This document shows, piece after piece, positions 1 through 4,139 of a stretch of 8,666 nucleotides of DNA. The position numbers and the translations under genes were made by a program. The stretch lies in NCBI GenBank assembly GCA_030040295.1, contig JASHTZ010000738.1, forward strand, positions 1 through 8,666, given 5' to 3'. The notes under the pieces were generated by a model. It did no database searches. It was not told the origin of the DNA and saw only the letters and a program-made list of their open reading frames with translations. Position 1 is the stretch's first letter; every line of letters starts with the position of its first letter. The DNA is from Terriglobia bacterium. Its GTDB lineage: Bacteria > Acidobacteriota > Terriglobia > UBA7540.

Positions 1-175
1 AGCGCCGTAACAGCCCAAACCGATAGAGCCGGTTTAGCCGCCAGTACACTGAACGTTTGGGGGAAATACCGGCTTTCCAGGCAATGTTTTCGGCACGGAG
101 GGCATTAGGGTAGGCTTGCTCCAAGACGGAAAGTATGAATCGTTTCCGAGCGTTGTACGGCAGCCTTTTGGACAC
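1..175 (-). CDS. Basic winged-helix-like DNA-binding protein (partial, C-terminus outside window)
   Basis: This open frame runs from a GTG at 175 to 173 leftwards through the window edge, giving 58 codons without a stop. An in-frame TAA lies five codons upstream (193 to 191), so the GTG is the only reasonable start. It has a GAGG Shine-Dalgarno seven bases upstream. The visible peptide starts MSKRLPYNARKRFILSVLEQ and is strongly basic (about 14 Lys/Arg, 2 Glu). It reads as three helices: residues 10-20, 25-35 (AENIAWKAGIS) and 38-58 (PKRSVYWRLNRLYRFGLLRR). The last matches the recognition helix plus turn typical of winged-helix regulators, which often carry a Rxx-LxxLxxxGLL pattern. It follows the ATPase gene after a 124 bp gap on the same strand. 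A transcriptional regulator or a replication-initiation protein of the element would both fit. The family cannot be named from the N-terminus alone. Confidence 0.6.
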   Translation of the reverse strand, partial: MSKRLPYNARKRFILSVLEQAYPNALRAENIAWKAGISPKRSVYWRLNRLYRFGLLRR

Positions 176-258
176 AGGAAATCCTCTCGCTTATTTCCTT
201 TCAGCTTCGGTTGAGCACAACCTTGCAGAATTCATGCGGGACCAAAAGTTACCGAAAA

Positions 259-273
259 CGGGAACGGTTCCCG
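259..273. repeat. Perfect 7-bp inverted repeat, operator candidate upstream of the winged-helix gene
   Basis: CGGGAAC and GTTCCCG flank a single central G, forming a perfect 15-bp palindrome. It lies in the only gap between element genes, 84 bp upstream of the GTG start at 175 and 26 bp beyond the ATPase stop codon. A one-base centre cannot form a hairpin loop without opening base pairs and no T-run follows, so an operator is more likely than a terminator. The basic winged-helix-like protein encoded next to it would be the obvious ligand, by inference only. Confidence 0.4.
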
Positions 274-299
274 GCCACAGTACCCGGACCACGCCCCAT

Positions 300-899
300 T
301 TAGGAACGGGCTTTCTCCGCGATGCAGCGGCCCTCCAGCACATCAAAAACCAACCGCCCATGTAAGGGCAATCCTTCCACCTGTTGTGCTACGTCCCGGC
401 CCACCCGGCCGGCCAGAGCCTCCAAGTCACGCGGCTCCCGTTGGCCGAACAGGACGAAAAAATCCGTAGTCGCCGTCAACCGACGCGGTAGCTCTGCGAA
501 CCTTTGCCCGGTATAAATTAAATCGACATTCCGATGACGCCCCATTCGCGCCAGAACGTCCAAACCCTCTGGCATAGAAGCAGGCGAACAATAGTGAGGC
601 ACTTCCTCTAGTGCCAGCGTCAACTGTCCAACATCAAAGACGGCATCCGATACCGCGTCGATCACCTCTGCCAACTCCCCTCTGCCCGGTTGAAGCGTGA
701 GTGCATAATTCTCACGGTCACTCACCGCTTCCAGCATTTCCAAGAAACCATCCACGTTTGACACCCGCTGGCCGAAATTGTGCTCGCCCAAGATGTCGAT
801 CACCACCAAACGCGGGCGACAACGGATGATCTCTCGCAGCGCCGTGCTTTTGCCCGAGCCTCGCAGACCGACACACCCAATCACCACGTTGCGTTTCAT
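300..899 (-). CDS. Small HerA/FtsK-type P-loop ATPase
   Basis: This is a 199-residue soluble P-loop ATPase. The Walker A motif is GLRGSGKST at residues 11-19, right after the first beta strand, as expected of a minimal motor domain. VVIDILGEHN (32-41) resembles the D-x-x-GE segment of HerA-like ATPases. LTLALEEVPHYC (93-104) is the Walker B strand with acidic residues E98 and E99. NVDLIYTGQR (124-133), followed by ELPRR, matches the sensor TQR strand and basic stretch of the HerA/FtsK superfamily. The ATG at 899 overlaps the TGA of the upstream membrane-protein gene (ATGA), implying translational coupling. An ATG at 941 in frame is possible but would put 14 extra residues before the first strand. 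No membrane segment is seen, unlike classic Zot/pI proteins of filamentous phages. Family knowledge points to DNA packaging, DNA transfer or virion extrusion. Which of these applies here is not known, and a function outside mobile elements is also possible. Confidence 0.82.
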   Translation of the reverse strand: MKRNVVIGCVGLRGSGKSTALREIIRCRPRLVVIDILGEHNFGQRVSNVDGFLEMLEAVSDRENYALTLQPGRGELAEVIDAVSDAVFDVGQLTLALEEVPHYCSPASMPEGLDVLARMGRHRNVDLIYTGQRFAELPRRLTATTDFFVLFGQREPRDLEALAGRVGRDVAQQVEGLPLHGRLVFDVLEGRCIAEKARS

Positions 900-1630
900 A
901 GGAACAGTGCCCCCAAACCCGCAGCCGCTTGCGGAGTCCATGCCGCGATTTCTGGCGTGGCCTTCGTCATATCCGCGACTAGTTCTCCCGCAGACGAAAA
1001 CGCACCACTAACCCACTTCACAACGTAGTACCCGCATATCAAGACCAGCGCCAAACTACCGACCACGACAACCAATTCTGAAAAAGTTAAGGGACTTGGT
1101 GCGCCTACCACTTCAGCTTCACGCTTAGCGACACCGGCCCCCTCTGCGGAGAACGCCTCGGACGCACCGGGACGGCCAAACCATCTCTCCGCCTTTCGTG
1201 ATAATTCCACAGCAACCGTGCGCTGCGCTATCAGTGGGTTTTCCCTGTAGCGTAACGCAATTGCTTGCGAGGCTTCGGAATCTGGACGCATCGGCGGTAC
1301 GGATGGCGTGTCATACGTGGCGGGTAGAGGCAAGGGACATGAATAAGAAGGCGATCTAGGCAAGTCCCTTCCCTCGAAACCCCACAGAAGCAGCTTGCGA
1401 ACACCAGCAGTAGATTCGCGGGAATGTGTCGCTTTTCGGACAAAAGCCAGTACGCGCGGAGCGAGGCGGAATTTGAGTCGGTCTTCACCAGGGCCGGGGT
1501 CAGGCAGGGTGACAATCTGCCGACGCCTGTAAACGTCTTCGGTGAGCGCCAGCACGGTTTCTGTAACGGAACCCGGTTGCTGGCGTACCCATGCGCCAAT
1601 TGCGGCCGGAACGCGGATTGCTCGCTCCAT
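896..1630 (-). CDS. Tandem ribbon-helix-helix-like protein with a C-terminal membrane anchor
   Basis: This is a 244-residue protein that I do not recognise as a named family. Residues 3-35 (strand RAIRVP, then helix AAIGAWVRQQ, then a second helix to VYRR) and 51-86 (RLKFRLAPRVLAFVRK, then a second helix to GFEGR) look like two copies of one strand-helix-helix unit. IRVPAAIGAWVRQ lines up with FRLAPRVLAFVRK. That is the pattern of ribbon-helix-helix DNA-binding folds. A Pro/Ser-rich linker (about 88-118) and a charged helical part (120-172) lead to one strong hydrophobic segment (about 185-205), then a 40-residue tail. The ATG at 1630 is chosen because GAGG sits eight bases upstream. A TTG at 1741 would add 37 residues but lacks a ribosome binding site. 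It is first in the minus-strand cluster and overlaps the ATPase gene by 4 bp, suggesting that the pair works together, perhaps with the protein tethering DNA or the ATPase to the membrane. Confidence 0.75.
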   Translation of the reverse strand: MERAIRVPAAIGAWVRQQPGSVTETVLALTEDVYRRRQIVTLPDPGPGEDRLKFRLAPRVLAFVRKATHSRESTAGVRKLLLWGFEGRDLPRSPSYSCPLPLPATYDTPSVPPMRPDSEASQAIALRYRENPLIAQRTVAVELSRKAERWFGRPGASEAFSAEGAGVAKREAEVVGAPSPLTFSELVVVVGSLALVLICGYYVVKWVSGAFSSAGELVADMTKATPEIAAWTPQAAAGLGALFL

Positions 1631-1680
1631 AGTCACAACCTCATCAAATGTGCGATGTTCACAATCTACGGGGCCGATTG

Positions 1681-1697
1681 GCGGAGTGGGACTCCGC
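1681..1697. repeat. Perfect 7-bp inverted repeat upstream of the membrane-anchored RHH-like gene
   Basis: GCGGAGT and ACTCCGC are separated by GGG. The repeat begins 51 bp upstream of the ATG at 1630, inside the 168-bp leader between that gene and tRNA-Cys. No T-run follows on either strand, so it does not look like an intrinsic terminator. Its placement suits an operator or an mRNA leader hairpin. Autoregulation by the RHH-like protein is an inference. I found no convincing -35/-10 pair for the minus-strand genes in this leader; TTGAAA at 1736-1741 lacks a matching -10. Confidence 0.4.
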
Positions 1698-1777
1698 GTG
1701 AGACTACCCAGTAGAAGCCGCGAAAACCGCAGTGATTTCAAGCGAAATTGAGGCGATGCAGAAGGCCGGACTTTTTG

Positions 1778-1789
1778 AGGATAAATCCT
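1778..1789. repeat. Short inverted repeat beside the tRNA-Cys 3' end
   Basis: AGGATAAATCCT has 5-bp arms (AGGAT and ATCCT) around AA, and lies 9 bp beyond the encoded CCA of tRNA-Cys. It is too short and too tight to be a clear terminator. On the minus strand it is followed by CAAAAAG rather than a U-run. It sits in the likely junction zone between the tRNA and the accessory segment, which is the only reason to note it. Confidence 0.2.
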
Positions 1790-1798
1790 TGCAGATGT

Positions 1799-1873
1799 TG
1801 GAGGCGCGGGTGAGAATCGAACTCACGCATAAAGGTTTTGCAGACCTCTCCCTTACCACTTGGGTACCGCGCC
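1799..1873 (-). tRNA. tRNA-Cys (anticodon GCA)
   Basis: A full cloverleaf folds on the minus strand. The acceptor is GGCGCGG/CCGCGCC, the D arm CCC-AAGTGGTAA-GGG, the anticodon stem GAGGT/ACCTT with loop CTGCAAA, the variable loop TATGC, and the T arm GTGAG-TTCGATT-CTCAC. The anticodon GCA is at 1841-1839. U73 is the discriminator base known to be required for cysteine charging, and CCA is encoded (1801-1799). It lies 97 bp downstream of tRNA-Gly and is probably co-transcribed with it. Its 3' end faces the accessory genes at 1 to 1630, so it is a candidate integration target. Confidence 0.97.
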
Positions 1874-1889
1874 GTCTGACGACCAATGC

Positions 1890-1952
1890 CTGGTGGTGGG
1901 TGATTTATGTCTAGAACAGGCTATGTGCCGTTTGCCGGTCACTCGCCACCAG
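1890..1952. repeat. Imperfect inverted repeat between the two tRNA genes
   Basis: The segment at 1890-1903 pairs with 1939-1952 (left arm CTGGTGGTGGGTGA, right arm TCACTCGCCACCAG), enclosing 35 bases. As plus-strand RNA all 14 positions pair, two of them as G-U. As the minus-strand tRNA precursor the same two positions become A-C mismatches, leaving a 7-bp perfect stem plus shorter pieces. It fills most of the spacer of the tRNA-Gly/tRNA-Cys transcript and might act in processing, or be a leftover of an older insertion. Neither role can be decided from the sequence. Confidence 0.4.
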
Positions 1953-1970
1953 CACTAACCACAAAATTTA

Positions 1971-2045
1971 TGGAGCGGGAAATGGGATTCGAACCCACGA
2001 CTTCGACCTTGGCAAGGTCGCACTCTACCACTGAGTTATTCCCGC
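1971..2045 (-). tRNA. tRNA-Gly (anticodon GCC)
   Basis: A complete cloverleaf folds on the minus strand. The acceptor is GCGGGAA/TTCCCGC, the D arm ACTC-AGTGGTA-GAGT, the anticodon stem CGACC/GGTCG with loop TTGCCAA, the variable loop AAGTC, and the T arm GTGGG-TTCGAAT-CCCAT. The anticodon GCC is at 2013-2011. The discriminator is U73 and CCA is encoded (1973-1971). It is the first gene after the consensus promoter at 2086-2115, with tRNA-Cys next. A Gly-Cys order is also found in the E. coli glyW-cysT-leuZ operon; no tRNA-Leu follows here within the window. Confidence 0.98.
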
Positions 2046-2085
2046 TCACCCCTGACGTACAACTTTCCAGCCTGTTACAAACCAA

Positions 2086-2115
2086 ATTATAGAAACCCAT
2101 CCTCGGCACTGTCAA
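2086..2115 (-). promoter_or_regulatory. Consensus sigma-70 promoter of the tRNA-Gly/tRNA-Cys operon
   Basis: On the minus strand TTGACA (2115-2110) and TATAAT (2091-2086) both match the consensus exactly, with an 18-bp spacer. The -10 box lies 40 bp from the 5' end of tRNA-Gly, so transcription would start near 2079 and give a precursor leader of about 33 bases. Such a strong core promoter is what one expects for stable RNA. No GC-rich discriminator block is evident just after the -10 box. Confidence 0.85.
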
Positions 2116-2283
2116 GCCGGTCGGGAAAACAGCAACCATACACCTTTGGCTTCGCATCATGACTAAGGATGGAAATTTGGAAATGCGCTGGATGGGTAAT
2201 GATTTCGTATCATAATGAGACCATTCGAAAATAAGGCCAGTCGAAACCTCACCGAGCCGTAAAAGTCCAATGAAGGCAAAGGA
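2116..2283. other. Intergenic gap between the tRNA promoter and treZ
   Basis: This 168-bp stretch separates the divergent tRNA promoter from the trehalose operon and should hold the treZ promoter. On the plus strand CATAAT at 2211-2216 could serve as a -10 box, but no good -35 lies 16 to 18 bp upstream. GAAGG and AAAGGA at 2272-2282 form the purine-rich ribosome binding region before the TTG at 2284. I see no terminator, riboswitch or long repeat. A short frame from ATG 2270 ends at 2362 and is not in frame with treZ. Confidence 0.4.
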
Positions 2284-4131
2284 TTGCTGCGTTCTACTAA
2301 CGAAGATTGGCGGGAACCCTTGGGGGCTAACCTTGGGCAAGACGGAAGGTGTGAGTTTGTAGTTTGGGCGCCCGCCCACGAAAAAGTTTCCGTGCACATT
2401 TGCGGCCCGCATGAGCGATTGATTCCCATGACCAAGGATTCCTGGGGATATCACAAGGCTGTGGTCGACAATGTTCAGCCTGGGGCGCGGTATCTTTACC
2501 GCCTTGGAGATGGATCGGAGTATCCCGATCCTGCATCGCGCTTTCAGCCCGACGGAGTTCATCAACCCTCACAAGTCGTGGATTTGGCGGGGTTCGAATG
2601 GACGGACACCGGCTGGAGGCCGCCGAAGCTTGAGGAAAGCGTTTTCTACGAAGTTCATATCGGCACATATTCCCCCGAAGGGACCCTGGATAGCTTGGGC
2701 CCGCACCTGCCCGCTTTGGCAACCTTAGGAGCAACCACAATTGAGCTCATGCCTGTTGCACAGTTTTCGGGCGAGTGCAATTGGGGTTATGACGGCGTTT
2801 ACCCCTATTCGGTACAAAATACCTATGGTGGCCCAGAGGCGCTTCAACGTTTCGTGGACCGGGCTCATCGCTGCGGCCTGGCCGTGGCTCTGGACGTCGT
2901 TTACAACCATTGCGGACCGGAAGGCAATTACCTTTCGCAATTCGGACCCTACTTTACGGCAAAGTACACCCCCCCCTGGGGTGAGGCGATAAACTACGAC
3001 GACGAGCAATGCGGTCCCGTGCGCTGGTTTTTCATCAAGAATGCACTCCATTGGTTTGAAAACTACCATATCGACGTGTTGCGGCTCGACGCCATCCACG
3101 GGATTTTCGACTTCGGGGCGCTTCACGTGCTCGCGGAGATGCAAAAGGAAACCGAACTCGCCAGCGAAGAACTGGGCCGCAAGCTTTACCTAGTGGCGGA
3201 AAGCGATCTGAACGATGCCAAATTACTGCACTCATTCCAGCAGGGCGGCTTTGGACTCCCAGCGCAGTGGAGCGATGATTTCCATCATTCTTTGCACACG
3301 CTATTAACAGGAGAAACGCAGGGATACTATGGCGATTTTGGAAGCGTGCACCATTTGGCAGAGGTGCTTCGCAACGGCTGGTTCTACCACGGGCAATACT
3401 CGTCGTACCGACGCCGCCAGCATGGAAATTCCCCCCACGGCCTGTCGCGATCTCGTTTCGTCGTGTGCAGTCAGAATCACGACCAGGTTGGCAATCGGGC
3501 AGGTGGTGAACGACTGAGCGTGCTTGTGGATTTCGAAGCCCAGAAACTCGCCGCCGGCGTGACCCTGCTTTCTCCTTTCGTGCCCTTGCTTTTCATGGGT
3601 GAAGAATTCGGCGAGACTTCTCCCTTTCTCTATTTCACAAGTTTCGGGGACAAGGACTTGATTGAGGCCGTCCGCCGCGGCCGGCGCGAAGAGTTTTCCG
3701 CATTCGGATGGCGGACCCCAGTCCCCGATCCGAATTCCGAAAATACCTTCCGAGCTTCAAAACTGCACCACGACCTCCGTAACCAGGAGCCGCACCGCAC
3801 GCTGCGCCTCTTCTATCAGGAACTGATGAAGTTCCGCCGCAAACATCGTCGGGGCGCAGCCGAGAACTACGAAATAGTCGAAAACGATGGCACAAGGTCA
3901 TTGACCGTACTTTGCGGCGAACCGCCAAATAAGTTGGTGATGATTTTCAATTTCGACAAATGTGAAGTAACGCTGCCGGTTCCGCAGGGGCGCTGGATGA
4001 TGAAGCTGGATTCGGCCGACTCGCGATGGCGCGGTCCAGGCAGCCGGACTTCTAAGTCCATCGGCTTCGCAGAAGCCATCACCCTGACCCGCCATTCATT
4101 GATTGTGTTGGAAAGCGAGGGAGAAGACTAG
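2284..4131 (+). CDS. treZ: Malto-oligosyltrehalose trehalohydrolase (GH13)
   Basis: TreZ hydrolyses the alpha-1,4 bond next to the terminal trehalose of maltooligosyltrehalose, releasing free trehalose in the cytoplasm. The 615 residues fit the family's usual size (about 560 to 620). An N-terminal E-set/CBM48-like domain (about 14-100, with FVVWAPAHEKVSVHI) precedes the GH13 barrel. All four GH13 signature regions are present: DVVYNH (204-209), VLRLDAIH with nucleophile D269, LVAESDLN with acid/base E306, and QNHDQVGNR with transition-state stabiliser D400. A beta-rich C-terminal domain follows from about 525. The start is TTG at 2284: an in-frame TAA at 2260 excludes anything earlier, and no ATG precedes the conserved LGANLGQDG segment. 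AAGG lies seven bases upstream of the TTG. It is the first gene of the operon, with the GH57 gene starting 8 bp after its stop. Confidence 0.94.
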   Translation: MLRSTNEDWREPLGANLGQDGRCEFVVWAPAHEKVSVHICGPHERLIPMTKDSWGYHKAVVDNVQPGARYLYRLGDGSEYPDPASRFQPDGVHQPSQVVDLAGFEWTDTGWRPPKLEESVFYEVHIGTYSPEGTLDSLGPHLPALATLGATTIELMPVAQFSGECNWGYDGVYPYSVQNTYGGPEALQRFVDRAHRCGLAVALDVVYNHCGPEGNYLSQFGPYFTAKYTPPWGEAINYDDEQCGPVRWFFIKNALHWFENYHIDVLRLDAIHGIFDFGALHVLAEMQKETELASEELGRKLYLVAESDLNDAKLLHSFQQGGFGLPAQWSDDFHHSLHTLLTGETQGYYGDFGSVHHLAEVLRNGWFYHGQYSSYRRRQHGNSPHGLSRSRFVVCSQNHDQVGNRAGGERLSVLVDFEAQKLAAGVTLLSPFVPLLFMGEEFGETSPFLYFTSFGDKDLIEAVRRGRREEFSAFGWRTPVPDPNSENTFRASKLHHDLRNQEPHRTLRLFYQELMKFRRKHRRGAAENYEIVENDGTRSLTVLCGEPPNKLVMIFNFDKCEVTLPVPQGRWMMKLDSADSRWRGPGSRTSKSIGFAEAITLTRHSLIVLESEGED

Positions 4132-4139
4132 TAGACCCT

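Noticed and set aside
135..365. Plus-strand 76-codon frame at the left end
   Set aside because: It is antisense to the winged-helix gene and the end of the ATPase gene, with no recognisable domain; the minus-strand reading is far more protein-like.
900..941. Longer ATPase starting at ATG 941
   Set aside because: It would add 14 Gly/Ser-rich residues before the first beta strand. The ATG at 899 forms the classic ATGA junction.
1231..1599. Minus-strand 122-codon frame inside the membrane-protein gene
   Set aside because: It is an alternate frame of the RHH-like gene, with irregular composition and no ribosome binding site.
1681..1697. Inverted repeat as a transcription terminator
   Set aside because: Only 7 bp with a 3-base loop, and no T-run follows on either strand.
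1631..1741. Longer version of the membrane-anchored protein starting at TTG 1741
   Set aside because: No ribosome binding site, and 37 low-complexity residues before the first strand. The ATG at 1630 has a good GAGG.
1732..2092. Plus-strand frames giving peptides such as MEREMGFEPTTSTLARSHS and ARVRIELTHKGFADLS
   Set aside because: These are the antisense strands of tRNA-Gly and tRNA-Cys translated; such peptides are recurrent annotation artefacts.
2270..2362. ATG at 2270 as an upstream start or leader peptide for treZ
   Set aside because: Out of frame with treZ, stops after 30 codons, no ribosome binding site.
1939..2565. Minus-strand open frame of 208 codons across tRNA-Gly and the start of treZ
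   Set aside because: Part of it (SVVECDLAKVEVVGSNPIS) is simply the tRNA-Gly gene read as protein, a well-known false gene, and the rest is antisense to treZ.
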